64,000 nucleotides of DNA from Changchengzhania lutea (GTDB taxonomy: Bacteria > Bacteroidota > Bacteroidia > Flavobacteriales > Flavobacteriaceae), in contig NZ_CP039456.1 of the NCBI RefSeq assembly GCF_006974145.1, forward strand, positions 124,001 through 188,000. The letters run 5' to 3'. A program made the translations under genes and the position numbers. Position 1 is the stretch's first letter, and the number at the start of each line of letters is the position of its first letter. Below the pieces are notes generated by a model. That model saw nothing but the letters and a program-made list of their open reading frames with translations. It did no database searches and was not told the origin of the DNA. Below, piece by piece: positions 17,960 through 26,775 of this stretch.

Positions 17960-19270
17960 ATGAGAACCATAGACAAAATACCCATTTCTAAAATACAACG
18001 CGCTTCAAAACTAGTCAGTACAGGCGCAAAAGTTGGCGTTAATTATCTTAAATACTACGGCGATAAAATAGTAAATCCAGATGCGGAAGCCAAAGAGCGA
18101 CTCAACCAAAATAATGCATCCGATATTTATGATGGCTTAAAACAATTAAAAGGCAGTGCCCTTAAAGTCGCTCAAATGCTAAGTATGGAGAAAAGCATTT
18201 TGCCTCAGGCGTATGTTGAAAAATTTTCTTTAGCACAATTTTCGGTACCGCCATTATCACCTCCATTGGTTCTAAAAACATTTAAAAAATACTTTGGTAA
18301 ATCGCCGAATGATATTTATGATACTTTTAATGCAACTTCTGTAAATGCTGCCAGCATTGGTCAAGTCCATATGGCAGAATTAAATGGGAATAAACTTGCT
18401 GTGAAAATCCAATATCCAGGAGTTGCACAAAGTATCGCATCAGATTTAGCTATGGTTAAGCCCATAGCCATGAGCATGTTCATTATTAAAGGCAAGGACT
18501 CTGATAAATATTTTAAGGAAGTTGAAAATAAACTGGTTGAAGAAACCAACTATATTTTGGAAATTAAACAAAGCAAGGACATAGCCGCTGCTTGTGCGCA
18601 TGTTCCCAATTTATTATTCCCTAAGTATTATGAGGAATTATCTTCAGAACGTATCATCACCATGGATTATATGGAAGGGGAGCATCTTTCAGAATTTACG
18701 GCCATTAATTCAGATCAAGAAAAATCGGATCAACTCGGTCAGGCACTTTGGGATTTCTATATGTTCCAAATTCATAAACTTAGAAAAGTGCATGCCGATC
18801 CACACCCTGGAAACTTTCTTGTAACCGATAAAGCGAAATTAGTCGCTTTAGATTTTGGATGTATGAAGCAAATCCCTGACGAATTCTATGTGCCCTATTT
18901 TGAACTTGCCAAGCCTGAAAATATTAATAACGAGGCTTATTTTGTTAAGAAATTATATGAATTGGAAATACTGAGGGCAGATGATACCAAACAAGAACTA
19001 GAATTTTTTACTGGTATGTTTTATGAGATGCTCAGCTTATTTACAAAGCCTTTTCATCAAGAAGCCTTTGATTTTTCAGATGCCAAGTTTTTTGGCGACA
19101 TCGCAGAATTAGGAGAACGCTATTCAAAAAGTACCGATTTAAAAAAGATGAACGGTAATAGAGGTTCCAAACATTTTATCTATATTAACAGAACATTCTT
19201 TGGCTTGTATAATTTAATGTTCGATTTGAAAGCTAAAGACATTAAAATCAATAACTACATGACTTTATAA
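17960..19270 (+). CDS. ABC1/UbiB-type atypical kinase (AarF family)
   Basis: A 436-residue protein-kinase-like protein of the ADCK/UbiB family. The family KxGQ-like motif appears as LKGSALKVAQML (near residues 65-76), the Ala-rich nucleotide loop as NAASIGQVHMAEL, the invariant Lys in KLAVKIQYPGV, the catalytic loop as HADPHPGNFLV, and the metal-binding DFG as LDFGCMKQ. Family members support quinone or other isoprenoid lipid metabolism as ATPases. The ATG at 17960 gives the usual N-terminus; a TTG at 17930 is less likely. It overlaps the flavin reductase gene in a TAATG junction. Confidence 0.88.
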   Translation: MRTIDKIPISKIQRASKLVSTGAKVGVNYLKYYGDKIVNPDAEAKERLNQNNASDIYDGLKQLKGSALKVAQMLSMEKSILPQAYVEKFSLAQFSVPPLSPPLVLKTFKKYFGKSPNDIYDTFNATSVNAASIGQVHMAELNGNKLAVKIQYPGVAQSIASDLAMVKPIAMSMFIIKGKDSDKYFKEVENKLVEETNYILEIKQSKDIAAACAHVPNLLFPKYYEELSSERIITMDYMEGEHLSEFTAINSDQEKSDQLGQALWDFYMFQIHKLRKVHADPHPGNFLVTDKAKLVALDFGCMKQIPDEFYVPYFELAKPENINNEAYFVKKLYELEILRADDTKQELEFFTGMFYEMLSLFTKPFHQEAFDFSDAKFFGDIAELGERYSKSTDLKKMNGNRGSKHFIYINRTFFGLYNLMFDLKAKDIKINNYMTL

Positions 19271-19884
19271 TGACTTATTTCAATGAAGATGATATTGAAA
19301 AATTACACCATTTATACAGAATCAATTTAATAAATAGTTGCTCGGGATATAAGTCTGCCAACTTAATTGGCACAAAATCCCAAGCGGGCATTGAAAACGT
19401 AGCTGTATTCAGTTCTGTTACTCATATTGGTTCAAGTCCAGCCATGTTTGGATTTTTTATGAGACCAACCACTGTTATTCGAAATACTTATGAAAACATA
19501 AAATCTACGGGTATCTTTACCATTAATCATATTCATAAAAAGATAATTGAAGATGCACACCATACCTCTGCCAAATATGATGCTACTATTTCTGAGTTTG
19601 ATGTGACTGGATTGAATTCAGAATATAAAAACAACTTTCAAGCACCTTTTGTAAAAGATGCACCTGTTAAATTAGCCATGCAATTTGTGGAAGAATATAA
19701 CATTACAGCTAATAATACCATTCTATTAATAGGTAAAATAATAGGATTGCACATTAATGATAACCTTATTGAAAAAGATGGTTTTGTAGACTTATCCAAA
19801 GCTGAAGTTGCTTCAATAAATGGGTTGGATGGCTATACCGTTGCCGACAATAGGGTTAGATTAGGATATCAAAGGCCTAAATAA
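19270..19884 (+). CDS. Flavin reductase-like FMN-binding protein
   Basis: A 204-residue split-barrel flavoprotein of the flavin reductase-like family (FMN/FAD binding, NAD(P)H-linked). The core pattern ENVAVFSSVTHIGSSPAMFG followed by GFFMRPTTVIRNTYENI is typical of this group. It starts on the TAATG of the ABC1 kinase gene and is followed after 14 bp by the SDR gene. In this operon it could supply reduced flavin for another enzyme, or act as a flavin oxidoreductase itself; the substrate is unknown. Confidence 0.85.
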   Translation: MTYFNEDDIEKLHHLYRINLINSCSGYKSANLIGTKSQAGIENVAVFSSVTHIGSSPAMFGFFMRPTTVIRNTYENIKSTGIFTINHIHKKIIEDAHHTSAKYDATISEFDVTGLNSEYKNNFQAPFVKDAPVKLAMQFVEEYNITANNTILLIGKIIGLHINDNLIEKDGFVDLSKAEVASINGLDGYTVADNRVRLGYQRPK

Positions 19885-19898
19885 AACAAATTCAAAAC

Positions 19899-21323
19899 AT
19901 GAAAATTCTTGTTACAGGAGCTACTGGCTATATTGGCAAAAGACTAATTCCCTTTTTGATTAATGAAGGGCATCATGTCATTTGCTGTGTTCGAGATGTA
20001 CTTCGAGCGGATAAAACTTATTTAGAGGAAGACTTAATAGACATTATTGAAGTTGATTTTTTAAAACCAGAGACACTCAAAAATATTCCCGAAGATATCG
20101 ACGTGGGATACTATTTAATTCACTCCATGTCGAACTCTTCTAAGGATTTTGAATCACTTGAAGAGCGGTGTGCGATTAATTTTAAATCTCAGTTAGAGAA
20201 AACAAAAGTAAAACAGGTCATTTATTTAAGCGGTATTACAAATGAGAAAGAACTCTCTAAACATTTACGTTCAAGAAAAAATGTCGAGGATATTTTATCT
20301 TCAAAAAATTATGCCCTCACGATTTTAAAGGCAGGCATTATTGTGGGCTCTGGAAGTTCGTCTTTCGAAATCATTAGAGATTTAGTTGAGAAACTCCCCT
20401 TCATGATTGCTCCTAAATGGCTCAATACCAAAACTCAACCACTAGCGGTTAGGGATGTTTTATCTTTTTTATCTGGTGCTGCGGGCAATCATGCACTTTA
20501 CGATAAATCATATGACGTTTTTGGTCCTGAAATACTCACATATAAACAAATGCTACTCCAGTTTGCGGAAGTAAGAGGTTTAAAGCGCTATATTTTAACG
20601 GTTCCTGTTATGACTCCAAAATTGTCTTCGTATTGGCTGTATTTTGTCACTTCAACATCTTACAAGTTGGCAACCTCACTGGTAGATAGTATGGGGGTTC
20701 AAATTATTGGAAAACCGAGCAATATAAACGAATTGCTTAATGTAAACCCATTAAGTTACAAACAAGCTGTGGCTTTAGCTTTTGAAAAGATAGAGCAAAA
20801 TAGTATTATTTCCAGTTGGAAGGATTCCATGGTTAGTAGCGGCCGATTAAGAAGTCATTTGCACAAATATATCAACGTTCCAACATTTGGCTGTTTTAAG
20901 GACTATAAAGAGCGGCCCGTCAAAGATTCTAAAAAAACCCTTGATAAAATTTGGCGTATTGGTGGTAAAACAGGTTGGTATTACGGTACATTTCTCTGGA
21001 AAATTAGAGGTTATATCGATAAACTCTTTGGTGGTATTGGTTTACGGAGAGGTCGCACGAGTCCGACACATCTTGATGTTGGTGATGCTTTGGATTTTTG
21101 GCGTGTCATTTTTGCAGATAAGGAACAACAAAAACTGCTTTTGTATGCCGAAATGCGACTTCCTGGAGAAGCTTGGTTAGAATTTAAAATTGAAGATGGT
21201 TTACTTAAACAAACAGCAACCTTTAGACCTCGGGGACTTTGGGGGCGGTTATATTGGTATAGTGTATTACCTTTTCACGGGTTTATTTTTACAGGGATGA
21301 TTAATAAACTTGTTGCAGTTTAA
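19899..21323 (+). CDS. SDR/NmrA-like protein with DUF2867 domain
   Basis: 474 residues. The N-terminal 300 residues are an atypical short-chain dehydrogenase (glycine motif VTGATGYIGKRLIPFL at residues 5-20, then YYLIHSM and QVIYLSG). The last 150 residues are DUF2867, with LWKIRGYIDKLFGGIGLRRG, PGEAWLEFKI and a terminal hydrophobic helix in YWYSVLPFHGFIFTGMINKL. Such fusions are common in Bacteroidota next to photolyase or flavoenzyme genes; the function is unknown. It is the last gene of the TetR operon, with a terminator at 21341. Confidence 0.85.
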   Translation: MKILVTGATGYIGKRLIPFLINEGHHVICCVRDVLRADKTYLEEDLIDIIEVDFLKPETLKNIPEDIDVGYYLIHSMSNSSKDFESLEERCAINFKSQLEKTKVKQVIYLSGITNEKELSKHLRSRKNVEDILSSKNYALTILKAGIIVGSGSSSFEIIRDLVEKLPFMIAPKWLNTKTQPLAVRDVLSFLSGAAGNHALYDKSYDVFGPEILTYKQMLLQFAEVRGLKRYILTVPVMTPKLSSYWLYFVTSTSYKLATSLVDSMGVQIIGKPSNINELLNVNPLSYKQAVALAFEKIEQNSIISSWKDSMVSSGRLRSHLHKYINVPTFGCFKDYKERPVKDSKKTLDKIWRIGGKTGWYYGTFLWKIRGYIDKLFGGIGLRRGRTSPTHLDVGDALDFWRVIFADKEQQKLLLYAEMRLPGEAWLEFKIEDGLLKQTATFRPRGLWGRLYWYSVLPFHGFIFTGMINKLVAV

Positions 21324-21340
21324 CCTACTTTTCTTTGTAT

Positions 21341-21371
21341 AAAAAAAAATCTCCTGATTGGAGATTTTTAA
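21341..21371. terminator. Intrinsic terminator between convergent genes
   Basis: Stem AAAAATCTCC / GGAGATTTTT around loop TGATT, with an A run before and a T run after. It serves the SDR gene on the plus strand and could also end the minus-strand DUF5606 gene. Confidence 0.8.
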
Positions 21372-21388
21372 ATGATATTTGTCATTGA

Positions 21389-21817
21389 TTATTCCTCTTC
21401 GTCTTTACCTTCTTTATCTTTCTTCTCTTCCAGATTATTTAGCAAATCATGCTTTTGCAAAAGATTATACCATTGTACTACTTTTTTAATATCGCTGGCA
21501 TAAACACGATCTTCATCATATTCCGGGAGCACATCAAAAAAGTATTCTTCTAGTTTATCTTTACTGTCTTTTGGTTTAACGCTAGTAGGTTCGCCGTTCT
21601 CTTTTTCTTTAATCTTAGCAAAAACATCTCTTAGAGGCACTTCTTCAGTTAAAGTATAAATAGCAATTTCACTTAAAACACTCACGTTTTGCTGTACACT
21701 AACCGACAAACGTTTGTTATCCAATAAAGATTCCGCGACAAAACCGCCTCTAGTTTGAGCCACTAATTTGTATAATCCTGGTTTACCTGAAATGGCTAAT
21801 ATTTTATCTAAACTCAT
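21389..21817 (-). CDS. DUF5606 protein
   Basis: A 142-residue small acidic protein. The N-terminal half (KILAISGKPGLYKLVAQT, then VSVLSEIAIYTLTEEVPL) matches DUF5606, a conserved Bacteroidota family with a small SH3-like barrel. The C-terminus is very charged (GKDEEE). It lies 56 bp after def in the minus-strand series ruvX-def-DUF5606, a conserved order, and may have a role tied to translation or nucleic acids; that is only inferred from its neighbours. Confidence 0.83.
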   Translation of the reverse strand: MSLDKILAISGKPGLYKLVAQTRGGFVAESLLDNKRLSVSVQQNVSVLSEIAIYTLTEEVPLRDVFAKIKEKENGEPTSVKPKDSKDKLEEYFFDVLPEYDEDRVYASDIKKVVQWYNLLQKHDLLNNLEEKKDKEGKDEEE

Positions 21818-21873
21818 AAATATATTTTCTTAAAAGGCGCAAATATCATGTGTTTATTCATGCCTTGCAAATT

Positions 21874-22464
21874 TTAGCGTTTCTTTTTTTGATTGGGAAA
21901 ACGCATTCTGTAATCTACATCTATCTTACCTTTTGATATGTTATTTAATTTCCCTTTAATTAAACGTTTTTTTAGTGTAGATAGTTTATCTGTAAACAAA
22001 ACACCTTCAATATGGTCGTACTCGTGCTGTATCACTCTTGCAATTAAACCTTTGTAAACTTCAGTATGTTTTTTAAAATGCTCATCAAAATATTCGATAG
22101 TAATAATAGGTTGTCTAAAAACATCTTCACGAACATCAGGAATACTTAAGCAGCCTTCGTTAAAAGCCCACTCATCGCCTTCTTCTTTTAATATTTTCGC
22201 ATTAATAAAAACCTTTTTAAAAACTTTTAATTCTTCTCGCTCTTCATCAGACAGCACCTCATCTTCACCAAAAGGCGACGTATCTACTAAAAATAATCGA
22301 ATAGGAAGTCCTATTTGTGGTGCTGCTAATCCAACACCAAAAGCGTTATACATGGTATCGTGCATATTTGCTAATAGGGCTTCTAATTTTGGATATTCCT
22401 TAGATATGTCTGTTGCTTTCTTTTTTAAAACAGGATCGCCATAGGCAACTATTGGTAAAATCAT
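21874..22464 (-). CDS. def: Peptide deformylase
   Basis: 196 residues. Removes the formyl group from the N-terminal methionine of new proteins. All three catalytic motifs are intact: GVGLAAPQIG (motif 1), EGCLSIP with the metal-ligand Cys (motif 2), and QHEYDHIEG with the two metal-ligand His and the catalytic Glu (motif 3). An insertion between motifs 1 and 2 is rich in Glu/Asp (FGEDEVLSDEEREELKVFKK), as seen in Bacteroidota deformylases. Confidence 0.97.
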   Translation of the reverse strand: MILPIVAYGDPVLKKKATDISKEYPKLEALLANMHDTMYNAFGVGLAAPQIGLPIRLFLVDTSPFGEDEVLSDEEREELKVFKKVFINAKILKEEGDEWAFNEGCLSIPDVREDVFRQPIITIEYFDEHFKKHTEVYKGLIARVIQHEYDHIEGVLFTDKLSTLKKRLIKGKLNNISKGKIDVDYRMRFPNQKKKR

Positions 22465-22487
22465 TATTTTATACTCATTTATTTTGG

Positions 22488-22495
22488 CAAAAATA
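22488..22495 (-). promoter_or_regulatory. -7 promoter box upstream of def
   Basis: Minus strand TATTTTTG matches TAnnTTTG, 23 bases before the def ATG at 22464. This suggests def is not transcribed only from the ruvX promoter. Confidence 0.4.
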
Positions 22496-22568
22496 CAATA
22501 CTTATTTCAAGAACCCTTCTTGACTTTTTCTATTTCCTAAAAAATGGCTGAAAGCCGCTTATATTTCG

Positions 22569-22979
22569 TTACTTAGAATATAAATAGCTTTGCAGAATTA
22601 AAGTCGCACTAATTTCATCAACTAAGGCTTTATTTTTACGCTGATTCTTTTTTAAACCGCTATCAATCATGGTTTGAAACGCCATTTTAGAAGTAAAACG
22701 TTCATCAATCCGTTTTATTGGTATATTAGGAATTAGTGCCTCTAATTTTTTGAGAAATGGTAAAATAAGCGCTTCACTTTCAGACGGTGTGTTATCCATT
22801 TGCTTTGGTTCTCCAACTAAAAATAATTCGACTTTCTCCTTCTCTATATAATTTTTCAAAAATGGAAGTAATTCTTTGGTATTAACTGTCGTCAGGCCAG
22901 AAGCGATTATCTGGAAGTCATCCGTAACCGCAAGCCCTGTTCGCTTCATCCCATAATCAATTGCTAGTATTCTTGCCAT
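22569..22979 (-). CDS. ruvX: Putative pre-16S rRNA nuclease / RuvX-like resolvase (YqgF)
   Basis: A 136-residue RNase H-fold protein. Motifs are RILAIDYGMKRTGLAVTD at the N-terminus with the first catalytic Asp, FLVGEPKQMDNTPS in the centre, RIDERFTSKMA, and the C-terminal VDEISATLILQSYL with the last acidic residue. Homologues process the 5' end of 16S rRNA (E. coli YqgF), and a Holliday junction role has also been proposed. First of three minus-strand genes. Confidence 0.93.
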   Translation of the reverse strand: MARILAIDYGMKRTGLAVTDDFQIIASGLTTVNTKELLPFLKNYIEKEKVELFLVGEPKQMDNTPSESEALILPFLKKLEALIPNIPIKRIDERFTSKMAFQTMIDSGLKKNQRKNKALVDEISATLILQSYLYSK

Positions 22980-22994
22980 ATTCTAATATTTATG

Positions 22995-23002
22995 CAAAAA
23001 TA
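22995..23002 (-). promoter_or_regulatory. -7 promoter box upstream of ruvX
   Basis: Minus strand TATTTTTG matches TAnnTTTG, 15 bases upstream of the ruvX ATG. Confidence 0.4.
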
Positions 23003-23013
23003 CTTTATAAAAT

Positions 23014-23045
23014 AAGAAAGACCATCTTTTCAGATAGCCTTTCTT
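23014..23045 (-). terminator. Imperfect hairpin downstream of the small secreted protein gene
   Basis: AGAAAG (23015-23020) pairs with CTTTCT (23039-23044), and an inner ATCT/AGAT stem is separated from it by mismatches. The hairpin lies 40 bases beyond the stop at 23086 on the minus strand and is followed by T-rich sequence. A weak but plausible terminator. Confidence 0.45.
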
Positions 23046-23085
23046 CAACAGTTTAACCTTAATTATTAATATTTGAAATTGTAAT

Positions 23086-23406
23086 CTATGTGGTTTGACG
23101 TCTATTTAATTTAGGAAATAGTAAACTAATATTTCCAACTTTTCTAAGACGGTTTAAATATACCCTAATATCGCTGCTACTTCTCGCAATATTTGCTTTT
23201 GCTTCTGCAGCATCAATTAATATATCGTTCTTTTTAACAGGATGCTTTATAGTTAAAGAGTCCTGCAAAACACTAGTATATTTTTCTATTTGAGTGTTAG
23301 AAATTGAATCCAAAGAGTTTATTAAAACATCTTCATTGATACTTTGTGCGTTACCTAGAGAGACCGTCAGTAATAAAATTAGTAAGATGTTTAAATTCGC
23401 TTTCAT
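23086..23406 (-). CDS. Small secreted protein of unknown function
   Basis: 106 residues from the ATG at 23406; a longer frame from 23445 would place a dozen residues before the signal peptide. The N-terminus is a clear signal peptide (NILLILLLTVSLGNAQ). The mature part is short, polar and helical, with Ser/Ile/Lys-rich sequence and no motif I know. It is not in an obvious operon, since ruvX has its own promoter-like box. Possibly a lineage-specific protein. Confidence 0.55.
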   Translation of the reverse strand: MKANLNILLILLLTVSLGNAQSINEDVLINSLDSISNTQIEKYTSVLQDSLTIKHPVKKNDILIDAAEAKANIARSSSDIRVYLNRLRKVGNISLLFPKLNRRQTT

Positions 23407-23533
23407 TATTTCTAATTGTTTGATGAGCCAAATATATATCCACATAGAAGCTTAAACACAATAAATTAGTTGTAAAGGATTGAAAATTCGATGACTAGAA
23501 AATGAGCTGGCTTTTATCGACGAATAGATAAAA

Positions 23534-23564
23534 TGCTTATTTTCATCGCCAATAAGCAGTTTTT
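23534..23564 (+). terminator. Terminator-like hairpin with no upstream plus-strand gene
   Basis: Perfect 8-bp stem TGCTTATT / AATAAGCA with a 9-base loop, followed by GTTTTTC and a T-rich tract. The region 23407-23731 has no supported gene; the only other signal in it is the dapD promoter box. See findings. Confidence 0.45.
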
Positions 23565-23706
23565 CTTCTTCTTAAACACTAAATAATTCATTCAGAGTAA
23601 AAAAATGACCATTCATCTCTTAAGGAATTAATAAGTTGAATCAATTTAAAAGAAACCAATTCGATCAAATTCTAAATTTTCATTCTCATTTCTCGTGCTT
23701 AGACTA

Positions 23707-23714
23707 TATATTTG
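23707..23714 (+). promoter_or_regulatory. -7 promoter box of dapD
   Basis: TATATTTG matches TAnnTTTG and lies 17 bases before the ATG at 23732. It argues against the longer in-frame start at 23636. Confidence 0.5.
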
Positions 23715-23731
23715 CTAAAAATGTAAAACTA

Positions 23732-24547
23732 ATGACCGAATTACGAGATATTATTGAGCAAGCCTGGGAGAATAGAGCCCTTTTAAAAGAAGAACAAACA
23801 ACCACTGCTATTAGGAAAGTAGTTGATTTACTAGATCAAGGGGTGCTTCGCGTTGCAGAACCTGTTGAAAATGGATGGCAAGTTAATGAATGGGTTAAGA
23901 AGGCTGTGGTTTTATATTTTCCTATTCAAAAAATGGAAACCATCGAAGTTGGTGTTTTTGAATACCATGATAAAATTCCATTAAAAACTGGATATGCCGA
24001 AAAAGGGATTCGGGTAGTGCCGCATGCAGTGGCTAGACATGGTTCATATATATCAAGTGGCACGATATTGATGCCCAGTTACGTGAATATTGGCGCTTAT
24101 GTGGACGAAGGCACTATGGTTGATACTTGGGCGACGGTTGGTAGTTGTGCGCAAATTGGAAAAAATGTACATCTCTCTGGTGGTGTTGGCATTGGTGGAG
24201 TTCTAGAACCATTACAAGCCGCACCTGTTATTATAGAAGATGGTGCGTTTATAGGCAGTCGTTGTATAGTTGTTGAAGGCGTTCGAGTTGAGAAAGAGGC
24301 AGTCTTAGGTGCCAATGTAGTATTAACTATGAGCACCAAGATTATTGACGTGACCGGTGAGGAACCTATTGAAATGAAAGGACAAGTTCCAGCGCGCTCT
24401 GTGGTGATTCCAGGAAGCTACGTTAAAGAATTCCCTTCTGGAAAATATAACGTGCCTTGCGCTTTAATTATAGGTAAACGCAAGGAAAGTACTGATAAAA
24501 AAACGTCGCTTAACGAGGCGCTTAGAGAACATAATGTGGCTGTGTAA
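23732..24547 (+). CDS. dapD: Tetrahydrodipicolinate N-succinyltransferase
   Basis: A 271-residue hexapeptide-repeat acyltransferase that transfers succinyl from succinyl-CoA to tetrahydrodipicolinate in the lysine/diaminopimelate pathway. The N-terminal helical domain (TELRDIIEQAWENRALL) precedes the left-handed beta helix, with GAYVDEGTMVDTWATVGSCA and GVGIGGVLEPLQAAP. The start is set by the -7 box at 23707 and by normal family length. It stands alone; lysA, another gene of the pathway, lies far away at 51153. Confidence 0.96.
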   Translation: MTELRDIIEQAWENRALLKEEQTTTAIRKVVDLLDQGVLRVAEPVENGWQVNEWVKKAVVLYFPIQKMETIEVGVFEYHDKIPLKTGYAEKGIRVVPHAVARHGSYISSGTILMPSYVNIGAYVDEGTMVDTWATVGSCAQIGKNVHLSGGVGIGGVLEPLQAAPVIIEDGAFIGSRCIVVEGVRVEKEAVLGANVVLTMSTKIIDVTGEEPIEMKGQVPARSVVIPGSYVKEFPSGKYNVPCALIIGKRKESTDKKTSLNEALREHNVAV

Positions 24548-24673
24548 AAGGATATTGATATAACTACTTTATCTTGTGAAATTAAAGTAAGGCTACAAAT
24601 AACATTCTAAGGTTACAATTAACAATCATGGATATTATATTTAAATTTATCTCAAAATGGGCTCGACAGTTTT

Positions 24674-25663
24674 ATGAAATATGATAAGGAAGCCTCTGGA
24701 ATTAAAATTGACGCAGTAATAACATGGGTTGATGGTAGTGACATTAACTGGCAAGAAAAAATTAATAGGTATTCTGATGTTAAAATCAATTTTAATGACA
24801 CCAAGCACAAAAAGCGTTACAACTCTATAGGAGAAATTGATATTGCCATAAAGGGCATTTTAAAATACGCTCCTTTTATAAAGAATATTTATCTAGTTAC
24901 AGATAATCAGAAACCTGAAGCATTTGATGATTTACAATCTCTAGCAATTGCCAATGGTGTCCAGTTGGAGTTGGTGGATCATACCGTTATTTTTAAAGAC
25001 TTTGAAGACTGTTTACCCTGTTTTAACTCATGTTCTATAGGGTCTATGTTATTTAGAATTCCTAATCTATCTGAGCATTTTATCATTTTTAACGACGACA
25101 CATTTTTAATGAGAAGTGCTACCAAAACTGATTTTTTTATTAATGGCCAGCCGATTATCCGGGGACAATGGGAAGATTTTAATGAAAATAGGGAATTTAG
25201 AAAATTTTATCACAGCGTCCTTTCCTTAATAGGGAAACCAAAAGATGAAAAAGGAATAAGTTTCAAGAAATTTCAGCAGAATAGTGCCAAACTTGCGGGA
25301 ACAGATAATTATCTAAGACGATTTCATACACCAGTATGCGTTAGAAAATCGACGTTAGAAAACTTTTTTAAAATAAATAAAATCCTCAAAAATAATGTCA
25401 AGCACAGATTTAGAAATGAAAATCAATTTTTGATTTCTTCACTTTCTGAGCATTTGGAAATTAAAAACAGGACATTTCATTATAAATCTAACCCACAATT
25501 AACGTATTTTAGATCTTATAAAAACCTGTTTGTCACCAGACTAAAGTTAAAATGGTTTGAAATAGATAACTCTAAATTGTTCGTTACATTTCAGAGCTTG
25601 GATATGGCCGAACCTAAGTCTTTGAAATACATACTCAATTGGATAGATCATAGAATAAATTAA
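24674..25663 (+). CDS. Stealth-family sugar-phosphate transferase
   Basis: 329 residues. Conserved region 1 (IDAVITWVDGSDINWQEK at residues 11-28) and region 2 (IYLVTDNQKP and later HFIIFNDDTFLM) are textbook Stealth motifs. Region 3 (RRFHTPVCVRKSTLE) and a short region 4 (FQSLDMAEP) follow. Stealth proteins transfer hexose-1-phosphate groups to make phosphodiester-linked capsules or exopolysaccharides, and resemble the human GlcNAc-1-phosphotransferase. It begins a surface-glycan block and is followed after 35 bp by a glycerophosphotransferase-like gene. Confidence 0.9.
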   Translation: MKYDKEASGIKIDAVITWVDGSDINWQEKINRYSDVKINFNDTKHKKRYNSIGEIDIAIKGILKYAPFIKNIYLVTDNQKPEAFDDLQSLAIANGVQLELVDHTVIFKDFEDCLPCFNSCSIGSMLFRIPNLSEHFIIFNDDTFLMRSATKTDFFINGQPIIRGQWEDFNENREFRKFYHSVLSLIGKPKDEKGISFKKFQQNSAKLAGTDNYLRRFHTPVCVRKSTLENFFKINKILKNNVKHRFRNENQFLISSLSEHLEIKNRTFHYKSNPQLTYFRSYKNLFVTRLKLKWFEIDNSKLFVTFQSLDMAEPKSLKYILNWIDHRIN

Positions 25664-25698
25664 ATTTTGCTTATCCATAATGTCAAAAGGTATTCGCT

Positions 25699-26775
25699 AT
25701 GAATTACAAATTCTTAATATACATTTCCTATAGTTATGCATTGCCTATTGGCAACCCTTTAGAAAGCGAAATTAAGAGACGTGGGTATACAGTTAAATGG
25801 TTTAGTGATTTAGAAGATGGGAAAAAAGCTATTTCACTAAAGGACAACGTCATAGATAATATAACAGACCTTATGGGCTATCAACCAGATGTTGTGTTAG
25901 CTGCAACAGATGATGTCCCAGATTTTATTACGGGGATTAAAGTGCAGATATTTCATGGGTTTCTAACCTATAAGCGACCGGAGAGGAAGCATGGGGAAGC
26001 CCATTTTAGGATTCGTGGTTTTTTTGATTTGTATTGTACACAGGGACCATCAAGTACTAAAGGTTTTTTAAAGCAACAAAAAAAATATCCGCATTTTGAA
26101 GTAATAGAAACAGGTTGGAGTAAAGTAGATCCTTTATTTCCTATAGTTAATAAAGAAAAGGGAAATACTATTATGATCGCTTCAACCTTTACTGAGCGTT
26201 TAAGCTTAGCGTATAATGATGATGTTTATAAAGAAATTGAAAGCTTATCCGCAGCAGGAATTTTTAATTTTATTATGGTGTTGCATCCAAAACTTCCAGA
26301 ACACATCATAAGTAAATGGAGATCAATCAATAATGCGCATTTTAAATTTTATGACACCACTAATTTAATCCCCTTATTTAAGAAAGCGGATATTATGTTT
26401 GCTGATACTACTTCCGCCATTCAAGAGTTTTTGTTACAAATAAAACCAGTAGTTACCTTTAACCATACACTCGATCATGAGTATCTTATAGATGTAAACA
26501 ACGCAACGGATCTTGAAAATAAGTTTTCTGAAGCCTTAAAATATCCTAAATCGCTTTTAGCAAGCATAAAAGAATTTGTGAATGAGCTGCATCCCTATAA
26601 TGATGGAAATTCTTCGCAGCGAATTATAGATGCTACAATCGGTTTTTTACATAAAGATAAAACTTACCTAAAAAGTAAACCGTTGAATTTAATACGGAAA
26701 TATAAAATAAGAAAACGTCTGAAACACTTCATCTTAAAATCGTATAATCAAGCGTATACTAAGCCTAAACGCTAA
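25699..26775 (+). CDS. CDP-glycerol glycerophosphotransferase-like protein
   Basis: 358 residues resembling TagB/TagF-type polyol-phosphate transferases, with a GT-B-like fold. Marks include VQIFHGFLTYKRPERKHGE (corresponding to the family QxxHG motif), VLHPKLPEHI and the C-terminal ADTTSAIQEFLLQIKPVV, which contacts the CDP moiety. In Gram-negative bacteria such proteins add phosphoglycerol or related groups to capsule or LPS. The gene follows the Stealth gene and overlaps the convergent GT2 gene by 11 bp at the stop codons. Confidence 0.8.
   Translation: MNYKFLIYISYSYALPIGNPLESEIKRRGYTVKWFSDLEDGKKAISLKDNVIDNITDLMGYQPDVVLAATDDVPDFITGIKVQIFHGFLTYKRPERKHGEAHFRIRGFFDLYCTQGPSSTKGFLKQQKKYPHFEVIETGWSKVDPLFPIVNKEKGNTIMIASTFTERLSLAYNDDVYKEIESLSAAGIFNFIMVLHPKLPEHIISKWRSINNAHFKFYDTTNLIPLFKKADIMFADTTSAIQEFLLQIKPVVTFNHTLDHEYLIDVNNATDLENKFSEALKYPKSLLASIKEFVNELHPYNDGNSSQRIIDATIGFLHKDKTYLKSKPLNLIRKYKIRKRLKHFILKSYNQAYTKPKR

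Noticed and set aside
24628-24684. 18-codon frame (MDIIFKFISKWARQFYEI) overlapping the Stealth start
   Set aside because: Overlaps the real start out of frame, and no support other than an ATG.
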